Assembly (NCBI GenBank): GCA_035495815.1
Contig: DATJFH010000346.1
Coordinates: 21,962 to 85,961, forward strand
Direction: 5' to 3'
DNA: 64,000 nt
Source of the DNA: DATJFH01 sp035495815
Lineage (GTDB): Bacteria; Acidobacteriota; Terriglobia; Bryobacterales; Bryobacteraceae
Under the pieces are notes generated by a model, which ran no database searches, was not told the DNA's origin, and saw only the letters and a list, made by a program, of their open reading frames with translations. The position numbers and the translations under genes were made by a program. Positions 26,398 through 34,823 of this stretch are shown in pieces (the stretch's first letter is position 1; every line of letters starts with the position of its first letter).

Positions 26398-27522
26398 CTA
26401 CGGCCGCAACTCGAAGATGCGCCCTTCTCCGTGATCGGCGACGTAAAGATTGCCTTCTTCGTCCTCGCCGAAGGTGGAGATCCCGATTCCGGTCTCGAAC
26501 GGGGGCGATTTCCGCCAGACGTCTCCCTCCTTCCGCAGCATCCAGGCCCGGCCGTTGCAGTAATCGCCGTAAATGTAGAATCCCTGCAAAGCCGGAAAGC
26601 GGGTTCCGCGGTAGACATAGCCGCCGACTACCGTACAGCCCTCTGCATGGCTATGTTCGGCGACCGGCAAGGTAAGGCCCTCCGTCGAGCAGTCCGGTTC
26701 GAGAAAGCAATGATTCCCTTCCATGGGATTCCAGCCATAGTTCTCGCCTCCCGGACTTGACGCCGGCTGGAAATCGACTTCCTCCCACATTTCCTGGCCG
26801 ACGTCACCGATGTAGAGGTCGCCCGTGAGCCGGTCGAAGGAGAAGCGCCATGGATTCCGCAGTCCCCACGCCCAGACCTCGGGACGCGCGCCTGCCTTGC
26901 CGGCGAACGGATTGCCCGGGGGAATCGAATACGGAGACTCGCCGGACTCCACGTCGATGCGCAGCAGCTTTCCCAGCAGCACGCCCGGATTCTGGCTGCT
27001 GAGCAGCGAATCGCCCCCGCCGCCGCCATCGCCCGTGCCCAGGTACAAGTAGCCGTCCCGGGGGCCGAAGACGAGGTTGCCGCCGTTGTGATTCGAGAAC
27101 TCCCGGTGCTCGATCTGGAGGATCACGGTCTCGCTGGACGGGTCGGCGATATCGGGATTGGAGGACAGCTCGAACCGCGAGATGACGAGGTCGCCGCTGG
27201 CCGCCGTGTAGTAAACGTAGAAGTGCCTTTTGGCTGCGAACGAGGGCGGGAACGCCAGACCGAGCAGGCCGCGCTCGCCGCAACAGTTCACGCGATCGGA
27301 AATATCGAGAAAGGGAACAGGCGCGATCCTGCCTGCGCGCAGGATCTGGATCCGTCCCGCCTGCTCGGCGATGAACAGGCGTCCGCTCCCGTCGCGCGCG
27401 CTGGCGATAGTGGTGGGAAAAGCAAAACCGGCGGCCACCAGGACAGGCCGAACGGCGGGCCATTCGACGGGCGTCTGGCCGAAGGAGATCGAGAGAAGAG
27501 CGAGTAGAAGGAACGGTCTCAC
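26398..27522 (-). CDS. PQQ-dependent sugar dehydrogenase-like (GSDH) secreted protein
   Basis: A 374-residue beta-propeller protein from GTG 27522 with a signal peptide ([13 protein letters not shown]). Family motifs are '[26 protein letters not shown]', '[12 protein letters not shown]', '[25 protein letters not shown]', '[19 protein letters not shown]' and 'VGGYVYRG', shown only as patterns. Related soluble aldose dehydrogenases bind pyrroloquinoline quinone and oxidise sugars in the periplasm. The His of the 'SNHNGG' segment and the WAxGLRNPWR loop are retained; whether PQQ is bound is not provable from sequence. It lies 15 bases downstream of a TonB receptor gene, probably in the same transcript. 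Confidence 0.85.
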   Translation of the reverse strand: MRPFLLLALLSISFGQTPVEWPAVRPVLVAAGFAFPTTIASARDGSGRLFIAEQAGRIQILRAGRIAPVPFLDISDRVNCCGERGLLGLAFPPSFAAKRHFYVYYTAASGDLVISRFELSSNPDIADPSSETVILQIEHREFSNHNGGNLVFGPRDGYLYLGTGDGGGGGDSLLSSQNPGVLLGKLLRIDVESGESPYSIPPGNPFAGKAGARPEVWAWGLRNPWRFSFDRLTGDLYIGDVGQEMWEEVDFQPASSPGGENYGWNPMEGNHCFLEPDCSTEGLTLPVAEHSHAEGCTVVGGYVYRGTRFPALQGFYIYGDYCNGRAWMLRKEGDVWRKSPPFETGIGISTFGEDEEGNLYVADHGEGRIFELRP

Positions 27523-27537
27523 AACCGTATGGCCCCC

Positions 27538-29871
27538 TTACCATTCCATTTGCAAACGAGCGGCCACGCTGCGCGGCGCGGCCAGCGCGGTTCCGGACAG
27601 CAGACCCGCGAAATTGATCACGTTGAGACGGTTCGTAAGATTGATCACGTCCACCTGCAAACGCAAGGAGCGCTTCTCGCGAACCCATACATCCGCTCCC
27701 GCGCCGGCGTCGGCGGAGAAGGACGGCCGCACCCGGCCGCGATTCAGATTCACCCGGTCCACAACGGCTGCGCCGTAGAGCTGCACGAGCAGCGCCCGAT
27801 TTACGGGGCCTTCCAGTTCCACCGGCAGACCGCTGGCATAACCCGCGCTGCCCGCCACCCAGAGCCTGGGAACGAGCTGGCAGCGGAGGCGCGCGCGCGC
27901 CGTGTTGCGCTGGTCCTGAGTGATGGCGAAGCTCTCGTTGGAATGCAGCAGCGCGTCGGAGCCGTCTTCCAGAAACAGTCCGCCGGCGACCGGCAGGCTG
28001 CCCTTTCCGGTCAGATTGCTGTAGCTTACGTAACCGGAAAACTTCCCCCAGCGCGGGATTTCGAGCTTGCTCTCGAAGCCGTAGATGGAAGCGCGGTCGA
28101 AGGCGATCGGAAAACTGACGCCCGTATTCAGCAGCACATCGTCGTCCCCGAAGTTCCGGAGGTTGCGGCGAAACCAGGCGCCGTCGAGGCGCAGCTTCCC
28201 GAGCAGCGTCTTCGAGAAGCCGGCCTCGTAGAAATTCCCACGGGACGGCCGGACCGGCAGGCTCAAGCCGGCGTCGCTGAGCTGGTGGGCGGCATCGGAG
28301 GCGGCCAGCAGCAGGTTCTCCATGGCCGGCGTCTGGAAAGCGCGATCGTAGGAAGCGCGCAGCAGCAGCCCGGCCGAGGGCAGGTGCCAGGCGGCGCCCA
28401 AACGCGGACTCACGGCGTTCTCATCCACCAGCAGGCGGTAGTGATCCCAGCGCAGTCCCGCGCTGAAGGTGAAGTTGCCTTTGCGGATCAGATCCTGGAC
28501 GAAGGCGGACTGCTCGCGATCCTGGCGGCGATCGGAAAAGCGGAAATTCGGCGGCGTATCCCGGTCGAAGACGCGTAGGGCGCCGATGCGGAAAGCGGTA
28601 ATACGGTAGGAGAAGCTCTCGTGAATGGAGCTGAAAATGGCGTCCGCGCCCGCTTTCCATTCATGCGCGCCGCGATGGCCGGAAACGGACGCGCGCAGGT
28701 AGGATTCGCGGAAGCCCCGATCCTGCGCCGGCAGGATGGGCGTCGAAAGGGGATTCGACCAGAGCGCCGCCGAGACATCCCGCGACATGGCGCGAACCGC
28801 GCCCAGCAGTCCCGGCGAGAAGACGCGCTGGTAGGACAGCCGGCCCTCGGTCTCTTCCGAGCTCCGGTCCTGGCGCTGTCCGGCGAGCTCCTGCAAAGTC
28901 TCGTTGGGAACCAGGAACGACACTCGCTTTCTCTGCGCATGGAGGCTCAGGCGATCCTTGTCGGAGAAGTCCCGCTCCAGGCGAACGGTGGCGCCGCCGC
29001 CGGAAGCTTTGTTGGTGTAATTCCGCTCCGCGGGCGGATCGAGGTATCGTCCGGTATGGAGGGCCTCGAAGCCGGCGGCGGCGGTAGTGCGGCCGAAGGT
29101 GTACTGGCCGGAGAAAAAGCCGCTTGCGGTGGAAAAGCGGGCTGCCTGGAAAGCGGCTTTGCCGTGGAATCCGGGACTCGTGTTGCGGGCCGTCACCACG
29201 TCGATCACGCCGCCGAGCTTGCGGCCGAACTCGGCGGGATAATTGCCGGTGAGCACGTTCATGGACTGCACGTCCTCGACCTCCAGCGCGGGGGCATAGG
29301 CCGGCGAGCGATTGTCGAACACAGGCACTCCGTCGACCACGTACTGGACTCCGTATTCGGCGCCGCGGGGATGGAGCACGCCGTTGGCTTCGAGCAGCCA
29401 GCCGGGCTGGGTATCGATCAGTTCGAGGACGGCGCGGCCGGGCGGGGCGGCGCGGCGGTCGCGCAGGGTTTCGGCGCCCAGGTAGTTGAGCGCTCCGGTG
29501 CGATGCGGGTCGAGCAGCGTGTCGAAATCCGAAACCTGGACGGTGGTTTCGACCGCGGTCAGCCCCAGCGTGACGCGGTAATCGACCGGCGCTTCGGTGC
29601 GGACTTCCACCAGACTCGAGAAAGGCGCGAATCCGGGATGATCCACTCGCATCCGGTACACGCCGAAGGGGAGGGCGCGAAGGGAGTAACGGCCCTGGGG
29701 GTCGGTGGCGAAGACGCGGCGCACCTGCGCGCTCTGGCCGACGAAACTGCCGGAGGCTTCGAGGCCGAGACCGGCCGGATCCCTGACCGTCAAGCGGAGC
29801 TCGCCGGTTCCGCGCTGCGCCGCCAGAGGCAGCGTGGACAGCGCGAGCGTCGCGAACAGGATCCGGTTCAA
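27538..29871 (-). CDS. TonB-dependent receptor
   Basis: A 777-residue outer-membrane protein starting at TTG 29871. The signal peptide (ILFATLALSTLPLAA) is followed by a carboxypeptidase-like beta-sandwich domain (about 20-100: 'LRLTVRDPAGLGLEAS', 'SLRALPFGVYRMRVDHPGF'), a plug ('GAEYGVQYVVDGVPVFDNRSP', 'QSMNVLTGNYPAEFGRKLGGVIDVVTA'; pattern only) and a 22-strand-type barrel ending 'ARLQMEW', aromatic-terminated as BAM requires. It is smaller than the Oar-like receptor. It is upstream of the sugar dehydrogenase, so the ligand may be a sugar, or PQQ itself, which needs a TonB receptor in E. coli (PqqU). Confidence 0.9.
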   Translation of the reverse strand: MNRILFATLALSTLPLAAQRGTGELRLTVRDPAGLGLEASGSFVGQSAQVRRVFATDPQGRYSLRALPFGVYRMRVDHPGFAPFSSLVEVRTEAPVDYRVTLGLTAVETTVQVSDFDTLLDPHRTGALNYLGAETLRDRRAAPPGRAVLELIDTQPGWLLEANGVLHPRGAEYGVQYVVDGVPVFDNRSPAYAPALEVEDVQSMNVLTGNYPAEFGRKLGGVIDVVTARNTSPGFHGKAAFQAARFSTASGFFSGQYTFGRTTAAAGFEALHTGRYLDPPAERNYTNKASGGGATVRLERDFSDKDRLSLHAQRKRVSFLVPNETLQELAGQRQDRSSEETEGRLSYQRVFSPGLLGAVRAMSRDVSAALWSNPLSTPILPAQDRGFRESYLRASVSGHRGAHEWKAGADAIFSSIHESFSYRITAFRIGALRVFDRDTPPNFRFSDRRQDREQSAFVQDLIRKGNFTFSAGLRWDHYRLLVDENAVSPRLGAAWHLPSAGLLLRASYDRAFQTPAMENLLLAASDAAHQLSDAGLSLPVRPSRGNFYEAGFSKTLLGKLRLDGAWFRRNLRNFGDDDVLLNTGVSFPIAFDRASIYGFESKLEIPRWGKFSGYVSYSNLTGKGSLPVAGGLFLEDGSDALLHSNESFAITQDQRNTARARLRCQLVPRLWVAGSAGYASGLPVELEGPVNRALLVQLYGAAVVDRVNLNRGRVRPSFSADAGAGADVWVREKRSLRLQVDVINLTNRLNVINFAGLLSGTALAAPRSVAARLQMEW

Positions 29872-29982
29872 CCCAACCTCTTACTAACCGATTGTAATAC
29901 CCGCCCGGCGCCGGAAGTTGCGGCCGCGCACCGGCTCCGGTTTGGCGCCTCTTTTGCTCTATCCAGGACAGGGAGGTTGCTT

Positions 29983-30129
29983 ATGCTATTGCTTCTGATC
30001 CTGTTCGTTCTGCTGCTCGCGGTTCTTCCGACGTGGCCTTACAGCCGTGGATGGGGCTATTATCCGACGGGCGGACTGGGGACAATCCTGCTCATCGTGC
30101 TCATTCTGTTTCTACTCGGGCACATCTGA
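29983..30129 (+). CDS. DUF3309-like small hydrophobic protein
   Basis: A 48-residue protein. GGGAGG (29971-29976) precedes ATG 29983. Two short hydrophobic segments flank a 'TWPYSRGWGYYPTGG' turn, the DUF3309 pattern of tiny membrane proteins found across proteobacteria and acidobacteria. Its role is unknown. Its 3' end overlaps the convergent phosphohexomutase gene by 18 bases. Confidence 0.8.
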   Translation: MLLLLILFVLLLAVLPTWPYSRGWGYYPTGGLGTILLIVLILFLLGHI

Positions 30130-31476
30130 TAGCAGCTTTTCCATGCGGGCGTAAAGCTCGTCCACTTGATCGCGCGAGCGGGCTTCCGCGGCCAGCCGGA
30201 GGAGGGGCTCGGTATTGGAAGCCCGCACGTGTATCCAGCCATCCTGCATCGAGAGCTTCAAACCGTCGGAGCGGTCGCGCTGCGCCTCCGGAAAATTCTC
30301 TTCGAGCGCTTGCATGAGCGCTCCGAGACGGCCGTGCGCGTAGGCCACTTTTCCGAGCTTTCTGAAGTACGACGGCAGCGCCGCTCGCAGCTCGCCGATA
30401 GTATGGCCCGTCTCGGCCATGCGATCGAGGAGAAACGCCATGCCGGTATAGCTGTCGCGGCACAGATGCACGGCCGGGAAGATGATTCCGCCGTTCGACC
30501 CCTCGCCGCCGATGACCGCGCCGACAGCCTGCATCATCTCGACAACATTCGCCTCGCCGACGGGCGTACGCCAGACGCGGCGGCCGTGCGAAGCGGCCAC
30601 GTCCTCAACAGCGGACGAAGTGGTCAGGTTCACGACCACGGGTCCGGGGAGGCGGCGGAGAACGGCGTCGACGGCCAGCGCCAGCACATCATCGTTATCG
30701 AGCACGCGTCCGGTTTCATCGACGACGGCCAGGCGATCTCCATCGGGGTCCTGCGCAAAGCCGATCTGGCTGCCGCTCGCGGTCACCAGTTCCGCCAGCT
30801 CGCCGAGCGTGTCGGGACGGGGCTCGGCGACACGGGGGAAGGGCTGCTCCGGATCGACGGAGATGGCCCGCAGATCGCAGCCGAGCGTCGAGGCCAGAAA
30901 CTCGCAGCTCATGCGCGAGCCGGCGCCGTTGACACCGTCGAGCGCCACGCGGAAGCGGCGGCTGCGGATGCGGTCCGCGTCCACGTGCCGCAGCACGCGC
31001 TCGATGTGCAGGCGGGCGGCGGTTTCGGTGTCGGCGGTGACGCGCCGGATCTCGGCGTTCGAGGCCTGGCGAAAATCGCTCTGGTGATAGAGGTCGAGCA
31101 GCTCGCCGCGCTCGTAGTTATTGAAGAACAGGCCTTCGGCGTTGAACAGCTTCAGGGCATTGTATTCCGGCGGATTGTGGGAGGCGGTCAAGGCGATGCC
31201 GCCGCGGGCATGGATGGCAGCGACGTAGATCTGAATCGTGGGCGTGGGCATGACGCCCACGTCGATGACCTCGCATCCGGAAGCCAGTAACCCGCAGGTG
31301 ACGGCGTGCTGCAGCATGGGGCCGCTCGAGCGGCTGTCACGCCCGACCACGACTCTTCCCGCTCCCACGTACGCGCCGAAGGCCTGGGCGAAGGCGCAAG
31401 CCAGCGAAGGCGTCAGAAATTCGCCGACCACGCCCCGGATCCCGGAGACGCCGACTTTGAGCAGATGCTCTCTCAC
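30112..31476 (-). CDS. Phosphoglucosamine/phosphomannomutase family protein (paralogue 1)
   Basis: A 454-residue phosphohexomutase. GTG 31476 overlaps the upstream gene's TGA (GTGA) and begins 'REHLLKVGVSGIRGVVG', the family's N-terminal pattern. The phosphoserine loop is 'ALTASHNPPEYN' (Ser99), the Mg loop 'DPDGDRLAVVD' (about 245-255), the sugar-selecting loop 'GEGSNGG' (about 330) and the phosphate loop 'RASNTEPLLRL'. All catalytic motifs are intact, so it should interconvert hexose 1- and 6-phosphates, substrate undetermined (GlmM, ManB or Pgm activity). It is last in a CBM9 - mutase - mutase series. Confidence 0.93.
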   Translation of the reverse strand: MREHLLKVGVSGIRGVVGEFLTPSLACAFAQAFGAYVGAGRVVVGRDSRSSGPMLQHAVTCGLLASGCEVIDVGVMPTPTIQIYVAAIHARGGIALTASHNPPEYNALKLFNAEGLFFNNYERGELLDLYHQSDFRQASNAEIRRVTADTETAARLHIERVLRHVDADRIRSRRFRVALDGVNGAGSRMSCEFLASTLGCDLRAISVDPEQPFPRVAEPRPDTLGELAELVTASGSQIGFAQDPDGDRLAVVDETGRVLDNDDVLALAVDAVLRRLPGPVVVNLTTSSAVEDVAASHGRRVWRTPVGEANVVEMMQAVGAVIGGEGSNGGIIFPAVHLCRDSYTGMAFLLDRMAETGHTIGELRAALPSYFRKLGKVAYAHGRLGALMQALEENFPEAQRDRSDGLKLSMQDGWIHVRASNTEPLLRLAAEARSRDQVDELYARMEKLLSDVPE

Positions 31477-32831
31477 GCCAGGCTCCGGACCTGCTCCAGC
31501 AGGGAATCGAACAACTCCCGGGGCGGCTCCCCGCGCTGCTCGCAGATGACCCGCACGATCGGCTCCGTCTGGCTCACCCGGACGTGGAGCCAGCGGCCGG
31601 GCCAATCCACTCTGAGGCCGTCGACCGCGGTGACTCGTCCGCCGGAGTACTCCTCCCGCAGGCGCATCAGGAGGGCCGGAATGCGCCGGGAAACCAGCGG
31701 CGCCTGTGCTTTGAGGATGGAATATTTCGGATAACCGCCGAGAATCGCCGAGAGCGAGCAGCCGCGCTCAGCCATCATGGAGAGTACGGCCAGCATGGAC
31801 GCGATGCCGTCGTAGACGAAACGGAAACGCGGCATCATGACCGCGCCGGTTCCTTCGCCCGCCAGCGCGATCTGCTCCGGGCGATGCGCGCCCAGCGCGT
31901 CGATAGCCGCCTGGCGGCCGACCGGCGCCCGCAGCACCTTGCCGCCGTGCCGCGCGGCCACCTCTTCGAGCAGAGCCGTGGTCGAGAGATTGGTGATCAC
32001 GAGCTTGCCGGGGCCGCGCGGGAGCAGGTAGTCGGCCAGCAGCGGCAGCATCATCTCTTCGGAGACCGGCGAGCCGGTTTCGTCCGCCATCGCCACGCGG
32101 TCTGAATCCACGTCGAACAGGAAGCCGGCGTCGGCGTGGAGCGGTTTCATCAGCGGCGCCAGCTGCAGCGCGACCGTATCCCGCGTGGTCGAGGGCTCGT
32201 GAGCGAAGGTGACTCCCTCGATCTTCTCGTTGATCAGGATGAAGCCGAAGCCGAACCGCTGGTTGAGCCGGCGCAGGATGAGGGCGGAGGTTCCGTTGCA
32301 GCAATCCACTACCACCCGAAAGCGGCGCAGCGCGTCGAAGTCGTAGGCGGAGGCAAGCTCGTCGAGATAGAGGTCGATGGCGTCATCGCGCCGGCGCAGG
32401 CGCCCGATGCCGCTCCACTCGGCGAGCGCGAATTTTTTCAGATGGTAGATATCGAGCAGCTCCTCGGCTTGCGGCGTGGAGAGATAGCTGCCGCGGGCGC
32501 CGAAGAACTTGAGCGCGTTCCATTCCGGAGCGTTGTGGCTTGCCCCGACGGAGACACCGCCCGCGGCTTCGAGCCGGTTGATGGCGTGTTGGATGACGGG
32601 CGTCGGGGCGACACCGAGGTCGATCACGTCATGGCCGCAGGCCAGCAGGGCGGAGACCACGCCTTCCCGGATCATGACGCCGCTGGCGCGCGGGTCGCGT
32701 CCGAGGATGACCGCCCCGGGGGAATCGAGGTAGGCGCCGAAAGCGCACGCGAAGTCCACCACGTGAGCCGCCGTCAGGCCCGTGCCCACCACGCCGCGCA
32801 ATCCGACGTGTGAGATGCGAAGCGATTTCAA
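31473..32831 (-). CDS. Phosphohexomutase family protein (paralogue 2, altered metal loop)
   Basis: A 452-residue relative of the neighbouring mutase, from TTG 32831. It keeps 'GLRGVVGTGLT', the phosphoserine loop 'VGASHNAPEWN' (Ser98), and a C-terminal phosphate loop ending 'VRVSQTEPIVRV'. The Mg loop, however, reads 'DVDSDRVAMAD' instead of D-x-D-G-D-R, and the sugar loop is 'GEGTGAV' instead of GE[GQ][ST]GG. The three acidic ligands are still possible, but substrate choice or rate probably differs. Tandem duplication of the pair is likely, with divergence. It lies two bases downstream of the CBM9-like gene. Confidence 0.9.
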   Translation of the reverse strand: MKSLRISHVGLRGVVGTGLTAAHVVDFACAFGAYLDSPGAVILGRDPRASGVMIREGVVSALLACGHDVIDLGVAPTPVIQHAINRLEAAGGVSVGASHNAPEWNALKFFGARGSYLSTPQAEELLDIYHLKKFALAEWSGIGRLRRRDDAIDLYLDELASAYDFDALRRFRVVVDCCNGTSALILRRLNQRFGFGFILINEKIEGVTFAHEPSTTRDTVALQLAPLMKPLHADAGFLFDVDSDRVAMADETGSPVSEEMMLPLLADYLLPRGPGKLVITNLSTTALLEEVAARHGGKVLRAPVGRQAAIDALGAHRPEQIALAGEGTGAVMMPRFRFVYDGIASMLAVLSMMAERGCSLSAILGGYPKYSILKAQAPLVSRRIPALLMRLREEYSGGRVTAVDGLRVDWPGRWLHVRVSQTEPIVRVICEQRGEPPRELFDSLLEQVRSLA

Positions 32832-32833
32832 TG

Positions 32834-33520
32834 CTATTTCACCAGCTTCATCCGGCCGAAGGCGTCCGGCACGTGGTAGGAGGCGGCGTGGGTCGGCTGC
32901 CAGGCGATTCCCTTGCGCGCCGGTCCGGGCCCTTGCAGGCGGTAGAAGTTGACGCGCAGTTCGCGGCCGGCTTGGGGAGGCCGGTCGTCAATGGTGTCCA
33001 GGGGGATGCGCATGGCGCCGTACCAGATTTTTTTGGCTTCATCGATGCGGGCCTTCACTTCAAAAGCGGAGTTCCAGCGCCAGCCCCCTTCCGGTTGCGG
33101 ATGATCGCGGTCGATGTCGAGGTCCACCCACTCGCCCTGGGGCGACACCTGAAATTCCTTGTAGCGGCGGATATTCCGGAAGTCCGAGCCGATGAAGGCC
33201 TCGGCGACGTCCCAGTCCCACAGCTTATTGGTCTCCGCGGTAGTGGTGGGATCCGGCTTCAGGTTCAGGGTTTCGTACGGGCAGACGAACAGCAGGTAGA
33301 GATTCCTGTCCGACCAGCGGGACCGGATCTCGGTGCGGTGGCCGGGCGTGGGATCTCCTTTAGGGCCGTTGGCGGCGACCACCTTGCCGGCGGACTTCCA
33401 TTCCGGCGCGGCTGGATCGAGCGTGAGCGGGAAATCCTGCTTGACGTACCGGCTGAGAATGACGCCGGGTCCGTCGGCGGCCAGAGGCAGGGCGGCCAGG
33501 AGGAACAGCAACAGTTTCAT
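32834..33520 (-). CDS. CBM9-like (carbohydrate-binding family 9) exported protein
   Basis: A 228-residue protein with a signal peptide (LLLFLLAALPLAA). The mature region matches the CBM9_2/DOMON-like beta-sandwich: 'TEIRSRWSDRNLYLLFVCPYE', 'NKLWDWDVAEAFIGSDF' (the W-D-x-D-x-A-E-x-F motif), 'RYKEFQVSPQGEWVDLDID', 'WYGAMRIPLDTID' and 'LRVNFYRLQGPG'. This fold occurs in xylanases and stand-alone exported proteins; carbohydrate contact is implied, not shown. It heads the mutase series, suggesting a sugar-polymer context. Confidence 0.8.
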   Translation of the reverse strand: MKLLLFLLAALPLAADGPGVILSRYVKQDFPLTLDPAAPEWKSAGKVVAANGPKGDPTPGHRTEIRSRWSDRNLYLLFVCPYETLNLKPDPTTTAETNKLWDWDVAEAFIGSDFRNIRRYKEFQVSPQGEWVDLDIDRDHPQPEGGWRWNSAFEVKARIDEAKKIWYGAMRIPLDTIDDRPPQAGRELRVNFYRLQGPGPARKGIAWQPTHAASYHVPDAFGRMKLVK

Positions 33521-33543
33521 CTTCCTCTACTATACTGTCCATC

Positions 33544-34413
33544 ATGTGGATCAAAAAACGGGTTCTGGTCTCGATTCTGCTCGGGGTCGCGCGGGCGCAG
33601 TCGCCTATCGACCACCGGTCTTCAGGGCCGGCGGTCATCCCGGATTCGGTTTCGGTGGAGTCCAACATTGCTTATGACCAGTACAAAGAGACCGTGCTCG
33701 ACGTACTGGCTCCCAAGGCGCCGTCGAAGCAGAAGCGGCCGGGAGTCATTCTCATCCACGGCGGCGGCTGGGTTAACGGCACGAAGGAAGCCCGGGTGGA
33801 GTATGCGGCGCTGAAGTATGTCGAGAACGGGTTCGTGGTGGCGAACGTGGAGTACCGGCTGGCGAAGGCGGCCACCGCACCGGCGGCGGTGACCGACGTT
33901 CTCAAAGCCGCGCAGTGGTTTCGCAACAACGCCAGGAAATACAACGTGGACCCGAAGCGGATCATCGTGACCGGGGATTCGGCGGGAGGACATCTGGCGC
34001 TGATGGTCGCCATGACCCCCAAGTCGGCCAAGCTGGGTCCGCCGGCAAAGGTGGCGGCGGTGGTGAATTTCTACGGCATTACGGATGTGGACGACCAGCT
34101 CGAGGGTCCTCACATGCAGAAGTACGCGGTAACCTGGGTCCCGGAGCAGGCCGGCCGGCACGAGCTTGCCAAGCGCGTTTCCCCGATGACGTACGTCCGC
34201 AAGGACCTGCCGCCGATCCTGACGCTGCACGGGGACGTGGACAAGACCGTTCCCTACGAACACGGCGCGAAGCTGACCCGGGCGTTGAAGGAAGCGGGGG
34301 CGGACGCCAGGTTAATTACTGTGTCAGGGTCGGGGCACGGGTTTCAGAAGGCGATCCTGGATGAGCAGTTTCCGCATATCTTCGCGTTCCTGAAGGAGAA
34401 GGGCGTGATATAA
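33544..34413 (+). CDS. Alpha/beta-hydrolase, esterase (BD-FAE/carboxylesterase) type
   Basis: A 289-residue protein; the N-terminus (RVLVSILLGVARAQS) looks like a weak signal peptide. The oxyanion 'LIHGGGWVNG', nucleophile 'VTGDSAGGHLAL' (Ser near 145), acid 'LHGDVDKTVPY' and 'SGHGFQ' His complete the triad. Family members hydrolyse acylated sugars or short esters, sometimes extracellularly. It is divergent from the CBM9-like gene with only 23 bases between starts; a TATACT hexamer (33531-33536) sits eight bases before its ATG, so its mRNA may have almost no leader. Confidence 0.85.
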   Translation: MWIKKRVLVSILLGVARAQSPIDHRSSGPAVIPDSVSVESNIAYDQYKETVLDVLAPKAPSKQKRPGVILIHGGGWVNGTKEARVEYAALKYVENGFVVANVEYRLAKAATAPAAVTDVLKAAQWFRNNARKYNVDPKRIIVTGDSAGGHLALMVAMTPKSAKLGPPAKVAAVVNFYGITDVDDQLEGPHMQKYAVTWVPEQAGRHELAKRVSPMTYVRKDLPPILTLHGDVDKTVPYEHGAKLTRALKEAGADARLITVSGSGHGFQKAILDEQFPHIFAFLKEKGVI

Positions 34414-34653
34414 GGGACGATGCCGTCTGGATTGCCGGGGAAGTCCAGAGTCTATCTTCAAGAATTCAAAGAGCGTATTGGCGAAGCAGTGCCGCAGCCG
34501 GTGGGCAAAACTTGACGTTGCTCCGCTCCAGAAAGCTTGATCGCCCAGCCCTAAAGCCGCTCCAAGGGGCGGCTGCGCCCTGCCGCGCGCGCTGCCTGGG
34601 TCTGGTAACCTAACCTCTGGATTTTGCGCCAATTTACCAGTACACTCGTATCG
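34414..34653. other. Intergenic stretch upstream of the efflux locus
   Basis: About 240 bases with no gene that I can support. A stem GCCGCTCC/GGGGCGGC with a two- to four-base loop lies within the 'agccgctccaaggggcggct' section near 34560 but has no following T-run, so it is a weak terminator candidate. Short frames here carry no family resemblance. Confidence 0.4.
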
Positions 34654-34671
34654 GTTGACTGCTCAGTCGAC
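34654..34671. promoter_or_regulatory. TetR-like operator palindrome upstream of the RND locus
   Basis: GTTGACTG-CT-CAGTCGAC is an 18-base dyad with 7 of 8 arm positions paired (mismatch T34656/G34669). TGACTG..CAGTCA half-sites are the hallmark of many TetR-family efflux repressors. TTGACT (34655-34660) could serve as a -35 hexamer, so repressor binding would block initiation. No TetR gene lies within the window. Confidence 0.5.
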
Positions 34672-34823
34672 TCCGCATGTGACGACAGGGACCCCTTCCT
34701 TCGGAAGCTAGCGCCGGCATGCGAGGTGTGGCTGGGTTATGGCGCTTCGATCTCCGCCCCGGTCGGCCTGCGATTCTATGCAGTTTTATTATGATTGACG
34801 GCATTCGAGGTAAGATTCCCTCT

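Noticed and set aside
34324..34632. Minus-strand 102-codon frame upstream of the efflux locus
   Set aside because: Overlaps the end of the esterase gene and has no recognisable family; the sequence elsewhere in the gap looks non-coding.
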